Position numbers and translations under genes: made by a program | The notes under the pieces: generated by a model | Databases searched by the model: none | What the model was told of the DNA's origin: nothing | The model's input: the letters and a program-made list of their open reading frames with translations, nothing else | Part shown: piece after piece, positions 40,234 to 52,881 of the stretch | Layout of the letters: each line of letters opens with the position of its first letter | Numbering within the stretch: the stretch's first letter is position 1 | From: Pseudomonas anguilliseptica | GTDB lineage: Bacteria > Pseudomonadota > Gammaproteobacteria > Pseudomonadales > Pseudomonadaceae | DNA: 64,000 nucleotides | Direction of reading: 5' to 3' | NCBI RefSeq assembly: GCF_021375795.1 | Contig: NZ_JAEIOI010000002.1 | Location: forward strand, 248,001-312,000

Positions 40234-40941
40234 ATGTTGCAAGTCAGTGTATATCGCTACAACCCGGAGAAAGATGCTGCTCCGTTCATGCAGGATTTCC
40301 AGGTCGACACCGGTGGCAAGGACATCATGGTTCTTGACGTTCTGGCGCTGATCAAGGAACAGGACGAGGGTTTCTCCTACCGTCGCTCCTGCCGTGAAGG
40401 CGTTTGCGGTTCCGACGGCATGAACATCAACGGCAAGAATGGCCTGGCCTGTATCACTCCGCTGTCCGCAGCGGGGCTGAAAGGCGGCAAGCTGGTGATT
40501 CGCCCGCTGCCTGGCCTGCCGGTCATTCGTGACCTGGCTGTCGATATGAGCATCTTCTACAAGCAATACGAAAAGGTGCAGCCATTCCTGCAGAACGATA
40601 CGCCGGCTCCGGCCATCGAACGTCTGCAAACGCCGGAAGAGCGCGAGAAACTGGACGGTTTGTACGAGTGCATTCTGTGCGCGTGCTGCTCCACCAGCTG
40701 CCCGTCGTTCTGGTGGAACCCCGACAAGTTCCTCGGCCCGGCTGCATTGCTGCAGGCTTATCGTTTCCTGGCGGACAGCCGTGATACCAAGACCGAAGAG
40801 CGTCTGGCATCGCTGGATGATCCGTTCAGCGTGTTCCGTTGCCGCGGCATCATGAACTGCGTGAACGTTTGCCCTAAAGGTCTCAATCCGACCAAGGCGA
40901 TCGGTCACGTACGCAACATGCTGCTGCAGAGCGGTACCTGA
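40234..40941 (+). CDS. sdhB: Succinate dehydrogenase iron-sulfur subunit
   Basis: 235 residues (MLQVSVYRYNPEKDAAPFMQ). The [2Fe-2S] ligands lie in CREGVCGSDGMNING, the [4Fe-4S] ligands in CILCACCSTSCP and the [3Fe-4S] ligands in CRGIMNCVNVCPKG. It carries electrons from SdhA FAD to ubiquinone. ATG 40234 is chosen over a GTG at 40225. A strong hairpin (40971-41002) lies 29 bp downstream, before sucA. Confidence 0.97.
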   Translation: MLQVSVYRYNPEKDAAPFMQDFQVDTGGKDIMVLDVLALIKEQDEGFSYRRSCREGVCGSDGMNINGKNGLACITPLSAAGLKGGKLVIRPLPGLPVIRDLAVDMSIFYKQYEKVQPFLQNDTPAPAIERLQTPEEREKLDGLYECILCACCSTSCPSFWWNPDKFLGPAALLQAYRFLADSRDTKTEERLASLDDPFSVFRCRGIMNCVNVCPKGLNPTKAIGHVRNMLLQSGT

Positions 40942-40970
40942 TTCACGGTTGTTTGCTAAACCTGTAACAC

Positions 40971-41002
40971 CTGCGGCGCTGGCTTCAAACCCAGCGCCGC
41001 AG
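40971..41002 (+). terminator. GC-rich hairpin after sdhB (partial terminator or processing site)
   Basis: A perfect 12-bp stem (ctgcggcgctgg / ccagcgccgcag) with a short loop. There is no T-run afterwards, so it may be a partial terminator, a stabiliser of the sdhB transcript end, or part of the sucA leader. Confidence 0.6.
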
Positions 41003-41039
41003 TTATAGCCAGGACTACGGCTCACAAAGCGGTAGTTCC

Positions 41040-41191
41040 TAATTTTGAAAAATATGACGACCAGCAGGGGCATCCGGGCTGGTGCCCGGACTATCTGCGG
41101 GATCCGTAGTGGCTTACCAGTCGCTGCTTCAGGACTGGCAAACCATGCGGTTTCTACGCCGGTGGTGTCCCCTTACCGAGGGTGACCAAGC
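41040..41191 (+). ncRNA. Structured sucA leader, candidate sucA-II RNA motif
   Basis: The 250-bp gap before sucA has several short stems near the gene, including tccgggc / gcccgga (41073-41090) and ccagtc / gactgg (41117-41138), plus aggggca / cccctt-type complements. A conserved sucA-II RNA motif is described upstream of sucA in Pseudomonadales; location and taxon fit. I have not aligned to a covariance model, and the boundaries are approximate. Confidence 0.45.
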
Positions 41192-44023
41192 ATGCAAGAA
41201 AGCGTGATGCAGCGCATGTGGGACAGTGCCCACCTATCCGGTGGTAACGCTGCCTATGTGGAAGAGCTCTATGAGCTTTACCTGCACGATCCCAACGCTG
41301 TGCCAGAAGAGTGGCGCACTTACTTCCAGAAGTTGCCGACTGACGGCAGCGCCGCCACAGACGTATCGCACTCCACGATTCGCGATCATTTCGTCCTGCT
41401 CGCTAAAAATCAGCGCCGCGCCCAACCGGTGTCTGCTGGTAGCGTGAGCAGTGAGCACGAGAAGAAGCAAGTCGAAGTGCTGCGCCTGATTCAGGCTTAT
41501 CGCATGCGCGGCCATCAGGCTGCCCAGCTCGATCCGCTTGGTCTCTGGCAGCGTCCTGTTCCAGCGGATCTGGCGATCAATCACTACGGCCTGACCGATG
41601 CCGACCTGGACACCACTTTCCGTACCGGTGGTCTGTTCATTGGCAAGGAAGAGGCTACTCTGCGCGAAATTCGCGATGCGTTGCAGCAGACATATTGCCG
41701 CACCATCGGTGCCGAGTTCACCCACATTGTCGATTCCGAGCAGCGCAGCTGGTTCCAGCAGCGTCTGGAAAGCGTGCGTGGCCGTCCACAATTCTCCGTG
41801 GACGTGCAGAGCCACCTGCTTGAGCGTCTGACCGCAGCTGAAGGCCTGGAAAAGTACCTGGGCACCAAATACCCGGGCACCAAGCGTTTTGGTCTGGAAG
41901 GCGGCGAGAGCCTGATCCCGTTGCTCGATGAAGTGATCCAGCGTTCCGGCTCCTACGGCACCAAGGAAATCGTCATCGGCATGGCCCACCGTGGCCGTCT
42001 CAACGTGCTGGTCAACACCTTCGGCAAGAACCCGCGTGACCTGTTCGACGAGTTCGAAGGCAAGAAGACCGAAGGTCTTTCTTCCGGTGACGTGAAATAC
42101 CATCAGGGTTTCTCTTCCAACGTGATGACCGCTGGCGGTGAAGTGCACCTGGCGATGGCGTTCAACCCGTCGCACCTGGAAATCGTCTCTCCGGTGGTCG
42201 AGGGCTCGGTACGCGCCCGTCAGGACCGTCGCAGCGATGCCAGCGGCGAGAAAGTGCTGCCGGTTTCCCTGCACGGTGACGCGGCATTCGCCGGTCAGGG
42301 TGTGGTCATGGAAACCTTCCAGATGTCGCAGACCCGTGGCTTCAAGACGGGCGGCACTATCCACATCGTGATCAACAACCAGGTCGGCTTCACCATCAGC
42401 AACCCGCTGGACTCACGCTCCACCGAGTACTGCACCGATGTGGCGAAGATGATTCAGGCGCCGATCCTGCACGTAAACGGCGATGATCCGGAAGCCGTAC
42501 TGTTTGTGACTCAGCTGGCCGTCGATTACCGCATGCAGTACAAACGTGACGTGGTCATTGACCTGGTCTGCTACCGCCGTCGCGGTCACAACGAGGCCGA
42601 CGAGCCGAGCGGCACCCAGCCGATCATGTATCAGCAGATCACCAAACAGCGCACCACCCGTGAGCTGTATGCCGATGCTCTGACTGCCGCCGCGCGCCAA
42701 TCGGTTGAAGAAGTTCAGGCCAAGATCGACGAATACCGCACGGCCCTGGATAACGGCCAGCATGTGGTCAAGAGCCTGGTCAAAGAGCCGAACAAAGAAC
42801 TGTTCGTTGACTGGCGTCCGTACCTGGGACATGCCTGGACCGCGCGTCACGACACGCGTTTCGAGCTGAAAACCCTGCAGGAACTGTCCAACAAGCTGTT
42901 GGAAATTCCAGAAGGTTTCGTGGTTCAACGCCAGGTGGCGAAGATCCTTGAAGACCGTCAGAAGATGGGTGCCGGTGCGCTGCCGATCAACTGGGGCTAC
43001 GCCGAGACCATGGCCTACGCGACCCTGTTGTTTGAAGGCCACCCGATCCGCATGACCGGCCAGGACATCGGTCGCGGCACCTTCTCGCACCGTCATGCGG
43101 TGCTGCACAATCAGAAGGACGCCAGCGCCTTCGTGCCGTTGAAAACCTTGTATGAAGGTCAGCCGAAGTTCGAGTTGTATGACTCCTTCCTTTCGGAAGA
43201 AGCTGTACTGGCCTTCGAATACGGTTATGCCACCACCCAGCCGAATGCGCTGGTGATCTGGGAAGCCCAGTTTGGCGACTTCGCCAACGGTGCTCAGGTG
43301 GTGTTCGACCAGTTCATCTCCAGTGGCGAGCACAAGTGGGGCCGTCTGTGCGGCCTGACCATGCTGCTGCCGCACGGCTATGAAGGGCAGGGGCCTGAGC
43401 ACAGCTCGGCGCGTCTGGAGCGTTACCTGCAACTGTGCGCCGAGCACAACATGCAGGTGGCGGTACCGACCACCCCGGCTCAGATCTACCACTTGCTGCG
43501 CCGTCAGGTGATTCGCCCGCTGCGCAAGCCATTGGTCGTATTGACGCCGAAGTCGCTGCTGCGCCACAAATTGGCCATCTCGACCCTGGAAGATCTGGCC
43601 GAAGGCTCGTTCCAGACCGTGATCCCGGAATTGGATGCACTCGATCCGAAGAAAGTCGAGCGCCTGGTGCTGTGCAGCGGCAAGGTCTACTACGACCTGC
43701 TGGAGAAGCGCCGCAACGAAGGTCGCGAAGACATCGCCATCGTGCGTATCGAACAGCTCTATCCGTTCCCGGAAGAGGACCTGGCCGAGGCAATCGCCCC
43801 GTACAAGAACCTCAAACACATCGTCTGGTGTCAGGAAGAGCCGATGAACCAGGGCGCCTGGTACTGCAGCCAGCATCACATGCGTCGCGTGGCGACAGCG
43901 CACAAGAAAGCGCTGTTCCTCGAATACGCTGGTCGTGATGCCTCTGCCGCACCAGCCTGTGGTTATGCATCGATGCACGCCGAACAGCAGGAAAAACTCC
44001 TGCAAGACGCCTTTACTTTTTAA
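41192..44023 (+). CDS. sucA: 2-oxoglutarate dehydrogenase E1 component
   Basis: 943 residues, full length. This thiamine diphosphate enzyme decarboxylates 2-oxoglutarate and transfers succinyl to lipoyl-SucB. The N-terminal helix LSGGNAAYVEELYELYLHDP is the E2-binding segment. TPP and substrate residues lie in GMAHRGRLNVLVNT, HGDAAFAGQGVVMET and NNQVGFTISNP; the C-terminal half contains GQDIGRGTFSHRHAV and GYEGQGPEHSSARLERYLQL. sucB follows after a 69-bp gap on the same transcript. Confidence 0.98.
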   Translation: MQESVMQRMWDSAHLSGGNAAYVEELYELYLHDPNAVPEEWRTYFQKLPTDGSAATDVSHSTIRDHFVLLAKNQRRAQPVSAGSVSSEHEKKQVEVLRLIQAYRMRGHQAAQLDPLGLWQRPVPADLAINHYGLTDADLDTTFRTGGLFIGKEEATLREIRDALQQTYCRTIGAEFTHIVDSEQRSWFQQRLESVRGRPQFSVDVQSHLLERLTAAEGLEKYLGTKYPGTKRFGLEGGESLIPLLDEVIQRSGSYGTKEIVIGMAHRGRLNVLVNTFGKNPRDLFDEFEGKKTEGLSSGDVKYHQGFSSNVMTAGGEVHLAMAFNPSHLEIVSPVVEGSVRARQDRRSDASGEKVLPVSLHGDAAFAGQGVVMETFQMSQTRGFKTGGTIHIVINNQVGFTISNPLDSRSTEYCTDVAKMIQAPILHVNGDDPEAVLFVTQLAVDYRMQYKRDVVIDLVCYRRRGHNEADEPSGTQPIMYQQITKQRTTRELYADALTAAARQSVEEVQAKIDEYRTALDNGQHVVKSLVKEPNKELFVDWRPYLGHAWTARHDTRFELKTLQELSNKLLEIPEGFVVQRQVAKILEDRQKMGAGALPINWGYAETMAYATLLFEGHPIRMTGQDIGRGTFSHRHAVLHNQKDASAFVPLKTLYEGQPKFELYDSFLSEEAVLAFEYGYATTQPNALVIWEAQFGDFANGAQVVFDQFISSGEHKWGRLCGLTMLLPHGYEGQGPEHSSARLERYLQLCAEHNMQVAVPTTPAQIYHLLRRQVIRPLRKPLVVLTPKSLLRHKLAISTLEDLAEGSFQTVIPELDALDPKKVERLVLCSGKVYYDLLEKRRNEGREDIAIVRIEQLYPFPEEDLAEAIAPYKNLKHIVWCQEEPMNQGAWYCSQHHMRRVATAHKKALFLEYAGRDASAAPACGYASMHAEQQEKLLQDAFTF

Positions 44024-44092
44024 CGCCTTCGCGCAGCAGGCGGCCAACTGGGCCGCCTGCTAGAAGAAACCGAATTTAAGGAACCCCACACA

Positions 44093-45313
44093 ATGGCTAT
44101 CGAGATCAAAGCCCCTACTTTCCCGGAATCGGTTGCCGACGGCACCGTGGCCACCTGGCACAAGAAACCGGGCGATGCGGTCAAGCGCGACGAGCTGATC
44201 GTCGACATCGAAACCGACAAAGTAGTGATCGAAGTGCTGGCCGAGGCCGACGGCGTCCTCGCGCAAATCATCAAGAATGAAGGCGACACCGTTCTGTCCA
44301 ACGAACTGCTGGGCACCCTGGGTGAGGGCGGTGCTGCTGCGCCAGCACCGGCTCAGGCTGCTGCCGCACCAGCTCAGGCCGCTGCACCCGCTGCCGCGGG
44401 CGATGACCAGATCCTGTCCCCAGCTGCACGCAAGATTGCTGAAGAAAACGGCATCGACCCGAACAGCATCGCCGGCACCGGCAAAGGTGGTCGTGTAACC
44501 AAGGAAGACGTGGTTGCTGCCGTCGAAGCGAAGAAGAACGCGCCCGCTGCTGCACCGGCTGCCAAGCCTGCTGCTCCAGCTGCTGCCGCTCCGGTATTCG
44601 CCACCGGCGACCGTACCGAGAAGCGTGTGCCGATGACCCGTCTGCGCGCCAAGATCGCCGAGCGCCTGGTCGAGGCTCAGTCCTCCATGGCCATGCTGAC
44701 CACCTTCAACGAAGTCGACATGACCGAAGTCATGGCACTGCGTTCGAAGTACAAGGACCTGTTCGAGAAGTCCCATAACGGCGTGCGCCTGGGCTTTATG
44801 TCGTTCTTCGTCAAAGCCGCTACCGAGGCGCTGAAGCGCTTCCCGGCTGTCAACGCCTCGATCGACGGCAACGACATCGTTTACCACGGCTACGCCGACA
44901 TCGGTGTTGCGGTGTCCAGCGACCGTGGCCTGGTGGTTCCGGTGCTGCGTAATGCCGAGCTGATGAGCCTGGCTGAAATCGAAAGCGGCATCGCCACCTT
45001 TGGCAAAAAAGCCAAAGACGGCAAGCTGTCGATCGAAGAAATGACTGGCGGCACCTTCACCATCACCAACGGTGGCACCTTCGGTTCGATGATGTCGACG
45101 CCGATCGTCAACCCGCCGCAAGCCGCGATCCTGGGGATGCACAACATCATCCAGCGTCCGATGGCAGTGAACGGTCAGGTGGTTATCCGCCCGATGATGT
45201 ACCTGGCGCTGTCTTACGACCACCGCCTGATTGATGGTAAGGAAGCCGTGACCTTCCTGGTGACCATCAAGAACTTGCTGGAAGACCCGGCGCGTCTGCT
45301 GCTGGATATCTAA
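44093..45313 (+). CDS. sucB: Dihydrolipoyl succinyltransferase (2-oxoglutarate dehydrogenase E2)
   Basis: 406 residues. An N-terminal lipoyl domain carries the lipoylated Lys43 in [11 protein letters not shown]. An Ala/Pro-rich linker (about 78-105) leads to the peripheral subunit-binding domain ([25 protein letters not shown] region), a second Ala/Pro linker (about 145-165), and the acyltransferase core with [13 protein letters not shown], where His and Asp are catalytic. SucB forms the core of the complex that accepts succinyl from SucA. A taaggaacc ribosome site precedes the ATG. Confidence 0.97.
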   Translation: MAIEIKAPTFPESVADGTVATWHKKPGDAVKRDELIVDIETDKVVIEVLAEADGVLAQIIKNEGDTVLSNELLGTLGEGGAAAPAPAQAAAAPAQAAAPAAAGDDQILSPAARKIAEENGIDPNSIAGTGKGGRVTKEDVVAAVEAKKNAPAAAPAAKPAAPAAAAPVFATGDRTEKRVPMTRLRAKIAERLVEAQSSMAMLTTFNEVDMTEVMALRSKYKDLFEKSHNGVRLGFMSFFVKAATEALKRFPAVNASIDGNDIVYHGYADIGVAVSSDRGLVVPVLRNAELMSLAEIESGIATFGKKAKDGKLSIEEMTGGTFTITNGGTFGSMMSTPIVNPPQAAILGMHNIIQRPMAVNGQVVIRPMMYLALSYDHRLIDGKEAVTFLVTIKNLLEDPARLLLDI

Positions 45314-46816
<1,503 letters not shown>

Positions 46817-46827
46817 CACGTTGTTGG

Positions 46828-47026
46828 TCTGAGCCGTTGCCTGCGTCGGCGTTGTGTACCGACGCAGGTGCAGCTCAGGCAGAAAGAACCACGGCAGATG
46901 GCCCGCGTACAGCTCAGGTTGCTGCGCGGAATATCAGCCGGATTGCTGCAGAAGCAGTCACAGGTGGTGCGGCATCATAAGTGCAGCACCGTATGCGCAA
47001 TACCTAAACGAAGACGGTAGACAAGC
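46828..47026 (+). ncRNA. Structured sucC leader, candidate sucC RNA motif
   Basis: The gap before sucC opens with a strong stem (cctgcgtcgg / ccgacgcagg, 46840-46868), extended by outer ctgagc / gctcag pairing. Further short complementary stretches follow up to the sucC ATG. A sucC RNA motif has been described upstream of sucC in Pseudomonas; gene, place and taxon agree. The structure was read by eye, and no covariance test was made. The first stem could instead be a processing or weak terminator hairpin after lpd. Confidence 0.45.
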
Positions 47027-48192
<1,166 letters not shown>

Positions 48193-48193
<1 letters not shown>

Positions 48194-49080
48194 TGAGCGT
48201 CCTGATCAATAAAGACACCAAAGTTATCTGCCAAGGCTTCACCGGCTCGCAGGGTACTTTCCACTCCGAACAAGCCATCGCTTACGGTACCCAGATGGTT
48301 GGCGGCGTGACCCCAGGTAAAGGCGGCACCACTCACCTCAACCTGCCGGTGTTCAACACCGTCAAGGAAGCTGTGGAAGCCACTGGCGCCACCGCCTCGG
48401 TGATCTACGTTCCGGCTCCGTTCTGCAAGGACTCGATCCTGGAAGCAGCATTCGGCGGCATCAAGCTGATCGTCTGCATCACCGAAGGTATCGCGACCAT
48501 CGACATGCTGGAAGCCAAGGTCAAGTGCGACGAGCTGGGCGTAGTCCTGATCGGCCCGAACTGCCCAGGCGTGATCACTCCGGGCGAGTGCAAGATCGGC
48601 ATCATGCCAGGTCACATCCACCTGCCAGGCAAAGTAGGCATCGTGTCGCGTTCCGGCACCCTGACTTACGAAGCCGTCAAGCAGACCACTGACGCCGGTT
48701 TCGGTCAGTCCACCTGCGTCGGCATCGGCGGTGACCCGATCCCAGGCTCCAACTTCATCGACATCCTGAAGCTGTTCCAGGAAGACCCGAAGACTGAAGC
48801 GATCGTGATGATCGGCGAGATCGGCGGTTCGGCTGAAGAAGAAGCGGCTGCTTTCATCAAGGCCAACGTGACCAAGCCTGTCGTGTCCTATATCGCTGGT
48901 GTAACCGCTCCTGCGGGCAAGCGTATGGGCCACGCTGGCGCCATCATCTCCGGTGGCAAGGGCACTGCAGACGAGAAGTTCGCAGCCCTGCAAGACGCTG
49001 GTGTGAAAACCGTGCGCTCCCTGGCTGACATCGGCAAGGCCCTGGCCGAGCTGACCGGTTGGGAAGTCAAAAACGCCTAA
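48193..49080 (+). CDS. sucD: Succinyl-CoA synthetase alpha subunit
   Basis: 295 residues. The CoA-binding subunit: [37 protein letters not shown] and the phosphohistidine segment [18 protein letters not shown], whose His is phosphorylated during catalysis. It forms the enzyme with SucC, with which it overlaps by one base. A terminator 20 bp downstream ends the TCA gene run. Confidence 0.98.
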
Positions 49081-49098
49081 GCGTTGCTGACTGCTCAT

Positions 49099-49130
49099 GA
49101 AAGGCCACCTTCGGGTGGCCTTTTTGTTTT
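49099..49130 (+). terminator. Rho-independent terminator after sucD
   Basis: A stable stem (aaggccacc / ggtggcctt) with a ttcg tetraloop, followed by tttttgtttt. It ends the sdh-suc transcript. Confidence 0.93.
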
Positions 49131-49263
49131 CGGCAGGCATAAAGTGGCTTGCAGCAGGTCTACTTCTTGCTGGGCAATTGACTGAGAAAAGTCTCAAGAA
49201 TGCAGCAGCTGCAGTCGATAAGGCAGCAAATGCCTACTTAATCGCTACCAGAGGGAGTTCTCT

Positions 49264-51225
49264 ATGCGCTGGTTTGCCGATCTGCGGATTGCCTACAAAA
49301 TTGCCATCGTGCCGGTGGTGCTCTGCGTACTGTTGATTATTCTCGGGGTGGTTTCCTCGTTGTCGCTGCGCAATATCGCCGACCGGGCTGAGGTGGTTAC
49401 CCGTGATCTGGGGCCGAGTATCGAGCGGGTCGCCCAGGTCAGTGACAACATGGCGCGCTTGCAGTTATCGGTTAGCCAGTATGCGCGCAGTGGTGAGCCG
49501 GGCGCCGAATCGCTGATTGCCGAGTTGGACCGCAGCCTGGGTGCGGCCTTGCAGGAGGCTGAAAGCCGACTGAACGATGCCGAGCAGCAGCGTCTGCTGG
49601 CGTCTATCCAGCAGTTGCATGTGCAGTACAGCGGGCTGTTTCGTGAGCGCTTGGTGCCGTTGAGTCAGCAGCGTCAGGCGTTGATCAGTGGTGAGTTGAG
49701 CGAGCACGGGCCGGCGATTGAACAGGCACTGTCGGCGGTGCTGACCAATGCGCAGCAGAGCTTCAACCTCGATGCGGTGTTCTATGCCAGTGCGGCGATG
49801 CGCCATCTGTTGCTGGGCAGCCAGTATCTCTATCAGTTTCTGCAGGAAAATCAGGACGCTCAGGTCACCGCTTTCACCCGTGAACTGGACAACGCGCAAA
49901 GCATGATTGGGGTCTTGCGTGATCGCAGCAGCAGTGAGCGCTTGATTGCGCAACTGACCCAGGCGCTGGATAGTCTGGATCGTTACAAGGTTGCGGCTGC
50001 CAAGGTGGTTGAGCTGGTCAAGCAGCGTAATGAAGCCCTGGCGCAGATGGACCGCATTGACCCGCAGATCGCCGATCTGGCCAGCCGCCTGCAGCAACGC
50101 CTGATGGCTGGCATGCAGGAAGCAGCCAAAACAACTGACAGCACCGTGCTGCAGGTCAACCAGTTGCTCTGGGGGTTGTTGGTTGCTGCGCTGGTTTTCG
50201 GTGCGTTGCTGGCCTACGGCGTAGGGCATGCCCTGGTGCGTGGCCTGAGGCAAATCAACCTGATGCTGCACGATATGGCAGAAGGTGAGGGTGATCTGAC
50301 CAAGCGTTTGCCGATTCGTGGGCAGGACGACCTTGGCCAATTGGCCAGCAGCTTCAACACCTTTGTCGAGAAGATCCGCCAGACCGTTACCGAGGTGGCA
50401 CAGGCCACTCACACTCTGGAACGGGCCGGGGAAAACCTGCAGCAGTCTGCACAGCGTGCGCATCAGGATGTCGAGCAGCAGCGTGATGAGAGCACACAGA
50501 TTGCCTCCGCCATGACTCAGATGGCTGCCAGTGCACAAGAGATGGCCAGCAGTGCAGGGCAGGGCCAGCAGCTGTCGCGTGAAACCCGTGAAGCTGCCCA
50601 TGATGGCTTGCGCTGCGTCGAGAGCAATCGCCAGGCCATGCAGAGCCTGACCGAGAAGGTCGCACGTCTGTCCGATGTGATCGAGAGCCTGAGTACTGAC
50701 AGCGAACGCATCGGCTCGGTGCTCGCGGTGATCGGTTCGATTGCCGAGCAGACCAATCTGCTTGCGCTCAACGCCGCGATTGAGGCGGCGAGGGCTGGTG
50801 ATCAGGGCCGTGGTTTTGCGGTGGTGGCCGATGAGGTACGTAGCCTGGCGCAGCGCACCCAGACTTCGACCGAAGAGATTCAGGAGATCATCCAGACCCT
50901 GCAACAACGTAGTCAGGCGTCTATCACGGTGATGGCAGAGAGCCGTCAGGCGGTGACCCTGGCTTATGACAGTGCCGAGCAGACCAGTGATTCGTTGCAG
51001 CGTATCACCCAGGCTGTGGGCGCCATTGATCAGAACATTCAGTTACTGGTAGCAGCTGCCGCCGAGCAGGCCAAGGTGGCGGACGATGTCGGTTCCGGTG
51101 TGGTGCGTGCTAATCAGATCAGCGAACACACTTATGCCACGGTCGAGCAGACGCGGGCTGCCGCGCAGAGTATTCGCGAGCTGGAGCAGCAGTTGAGTCG
51201 GCTGATCGAGCATTTCCAGGTGTAA
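49264..51225 (+). CDS. Methyl-accepting chemotaxis protein with large periplasmic sensor
   Basis: 653 residues. Membrane segments near 12-35 and 298-320 enclose a helical periplasmic ligand domain of about 260 residues (helical bundle type, with long amphipathic heptads). A HAMP domain follows ([23 protein letters not shown]), then the signalling hairpin with [24 protein letters not shown]. Ligand unknown. The agaggga ribosome site precedes the ATG. It stands alone between the TCA cluster and the brnQ-like gene. Confidence 0.93.
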   Translation: MRWFADLRIAYKIAIVPVVLCVLLIILGVVSSLSLRNIADRAEVVTRDLGPSIERVAQVSDNMARLQLSVSQYARSGEPGAESLIAELDRSLGAALQEAESRLNDAEQQRLLASIQQLHVQYSGLFRERLVPLSQQRQALISGELSEHGPAIEQALSAVLTNAQQSFNLDAVFYASAAMRHLLLGSQYLYQFLQENQDAQVTAFTRELDNAQSMIGVLRDRSSSERLIAQLTQALDSLDRYKVAAAKVVELVKQRNEALAQMDRIDPQIADLASRLQQRLMAGMQEAAKTTDSTVLQVNQLLWGLLVAALVFGALLAYGVGHALVRGLRQINLMLHDMAEGEGDLTKRLPIRGQDDLGQLASSFNTFVEKIRQTVTEVAQATHTLERAGENLQQSAQRAHQDVEQQRDESTQIASAMTQMAASAQEMASSAGQGQQLSRETREAAHDGLRCVESNRQAMQSLTEKVARLSDVIESLSTDSERIGSVLAVIGSIAEQTNLLALNAAIEAARAGDQGRGFAVVADEVRSLAQRTQTSTEEIQEIIQTLQQRSQASITVMAESRQAVTLAYDSAEQTSDSLQRITQAVGAIDQNIQLLVAAAAEQAKVADDVGSGVVRANQISEHTYATVEQTRAAAQSIRELEQQLSRLIEHFQV

Positions 51226-51310
51226 GCGACGGCGCTGGCTTTGGCGAAGTTATAGAAATGCGACATGCACGCCCTGTGGTTCGACGCCTCGACCAGCATG
51301 GGTCGTCGCA

Positions 51311-51336
51311 GGTGCGCCATTGCATTATGGTGCGCC
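51311..51336. repeat. Short direct repeat upstream of the brnQ-like gene
   Basis: GGTGCGCC occurs at 51311-51318 and 51329-51336, 18 bp apart, about 130 bp before the brnQ-like ATG, within a 242-bp gap otherwise without recognisable features. It may be a tandem regulator site, or chance in GC-rich DNA. Confidence 0.3.
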
Positions 51337-51467
51337 CCGTATTCGGCGCGGCCTCACAAGGGTCAAGTGCGCTGGCGTGAGTGGCCTGTGATCCGCGGCC
51401 ATCCTGTCCTGATCATGAGTCGGGAAATTCTGCACCTCTCTGACTTCCTGCTTTGGTACTGCTCTTA

Positions 51468-52781
51468 ATGAAAGCGTTGCAACGACTCGACCTTGTGGCC
51501 CTTGGCTTTATGACTTTTGCGCTGTTTCTTGGCGCGGGCAACATCATCTTCCCACCCAGCGCGGGCATGGCTGCCGGTGAAAACATCGGCCTGGCGGCGC
51601 TGGGGTTCCTGCTTACCGGGGTTGGTTTACCCTTGCTCACCATCGTCGCTCTGGCCCGTGTCGGGGGTGGTATGGCGTTGCTCACTGCGCCGCTGGGCAA
51701 GCGTGCCGGTGTGTTGTTCGCGGTCGCGGTCTACCTGGCCATCGGCCCATTGTTCGCCACCCCTCGGACGGCCGTGGTGTCGTTTGAAATGGGCGTAGCG
51801 CCCTTTACCGGCGCCAGCAGCACCGCCTTGCTGATCTACACCCTGGCCTATTTCGCCGCTGTGCTGTTCCTCTCCTTGAACCCAGGGCAGTTGGTAGATC
51901 GCATCGGTAAATACATCACCCCGGTACTGCTGGCGGCGCTGCTGGTACTGGGTGGCGCGGCGCTGCTGGTACCTGCCGGGGAAATCGGCCAGGTATCGGC
52001 GGATTATCAGAGCGCGCCATTTGTGCAGGGTTTTCTGCAGGGCTACCTGACCATGGATACCCTTGGTGCTCTGGTATTCGGCATCGTGATTGCTACCGCT
52101 ATCCGCGATCGCGGTATCACCGATGGCAAGCTGATTACCCGTTACTCGGTGGTTGCCGGTCTGATTGCTGCCGTGGGGCTGTCGCTGGTTTATCTGGCGC
52201 TGTTCTACCTCGGGGCGACCAGCCAGGGTATTGCTGGCGAGGCGCAGAACGGCGTGCAGATTCTCACGGCCTATGTGCAGCACACCTTCGGTACGGCTGG
52301 CAGCCTGTTGCTGGCGGTGGTTATCACCCTGGCGTGCCTGACTACCGCCGTAGGCTTGCTGACCGCCTGTGGTGAGTTTTTCGGCGGCCTGCTGCCGGTG
52401 TCTTACCGCACGGTGGTGATCGCTTTCGGCCTGTTCAGCCTGCTGGTGGCGAATCAGGGGCTGACTCAATTGATCAGCTTCTCGATTCCAGTACTGGTGG
52501 GCCTGTATCCGCTGGCCATTGTGCTGGTGGCGCTGAGCCTGCTGGATGACTTGTGGTGCTCGTCGGCGCGGGTATTCCGGCCGGTGATGGCGGTCACTCT
52601 GGTGTTTGGCCTGGTTGACGGGATTGCCGCAGCCGGTGGCAAGGCACTGATCCCGAGTTTCTTCAGCGCCTTGCCGTTGGCGGATCAGAGCCTGGGCTGG
52701 CTGATTCCGGTGTTGCTGACCCTGGTGATTGCGGTTGTGCTGGACCGCGCACTGGGCGCGCCGAAGTCTGCCGCCGCCTGA
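51468..52781 (+). CDS. brnQ: Branched-chain amino acid carrier (BrnQ/BraB type)
   Basis: 437 residues with about twelve membrane helices. FMTFALFLGAGNIIFPPSAGMAAGENIG is a signature of the LIVCS family, which imports Leu, Ile and Val with Na+ or H+. Pseudomonas has BraB and BraZ paralogues; which one this is cannot be settled by eye, though location next to sucCD suggests BraB. Start 51468 is chosen from the family start MKALQRLDLVALGFMTF. A terminator follows 16 bp after the stop. Confidence 0.92.
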   Translation: MKALQRLDLVALGFMTFALFLGAGNIIFPPSAGMAAGENIGLAALGFLLTGVGLPLLTIVALARVGGGMALLTAPLGKRAGVLFAVAVYLAIGPLFATPRTAVVSFEMGVAPFTGASSTALLIYTLAYFAAVLFLSLNPGQLVDRIGKYITPVLLAALLVLGGAALLVPAGEIGQVSADYQSAPFVQGFLQGYLTMDTLGALVFGIVIATAIRDRGITDGKLITRYSVVAGLIAAVGLSLVYLALFYLGATSQGIAGEAQNGVQILTAYVQHTFGTAGSLLLAVVITLACLTTAVGLLTACGEFFGGLLPVSYRTVVIAFGLFSLLVANQGLTQLISFSIPVLVGLYPLAIVLVALSLLDDLWCSSARVFRPVMAVTLVFGLVDGIAAAGGKALIPSFFSALPLADQSLGWLIPVLLTLVIAVVLDRALGAPKSAAA

Positions 52782-52797
52782 TTACTGCTGTTTATCC

Positions 52798-52824
52798 AAG
52801 GCCGCTCACTGAGCGGCCTTTTTG
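52798..52824 (+). terminator. Rho-independent terminator after the brnQ-like gene
   Basis: A 9-bp stem (aaggccgctc / gagcggcctt) with a short loop and a ttttt run. Confidence 0.9.
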
Positions 52825-52881
52825 TTGGCCAGCTGAAAGCCTGGCCTGTCTATAATCGGCGCAGGTTAACAAGGAGCCTCC

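Noticed and set aside
42413..44047. 544-codon minus-strand frame opposite sucA
   Set aside because: Antisense shadow; no ribosome site and no domain.
51311..51340. NtrC-type site before the brnQ-like gene
   Set aside because: The half-sites form a direct repeat with wrong spacing for GCACC-N5-GGTGC, and no sigma54 promoter is visible.
51265..51468. 67-codon frame just before the brnQ-like gene
   Set aside because: No ribosome site or family likeness; it lies in an ordinary promoter gap.
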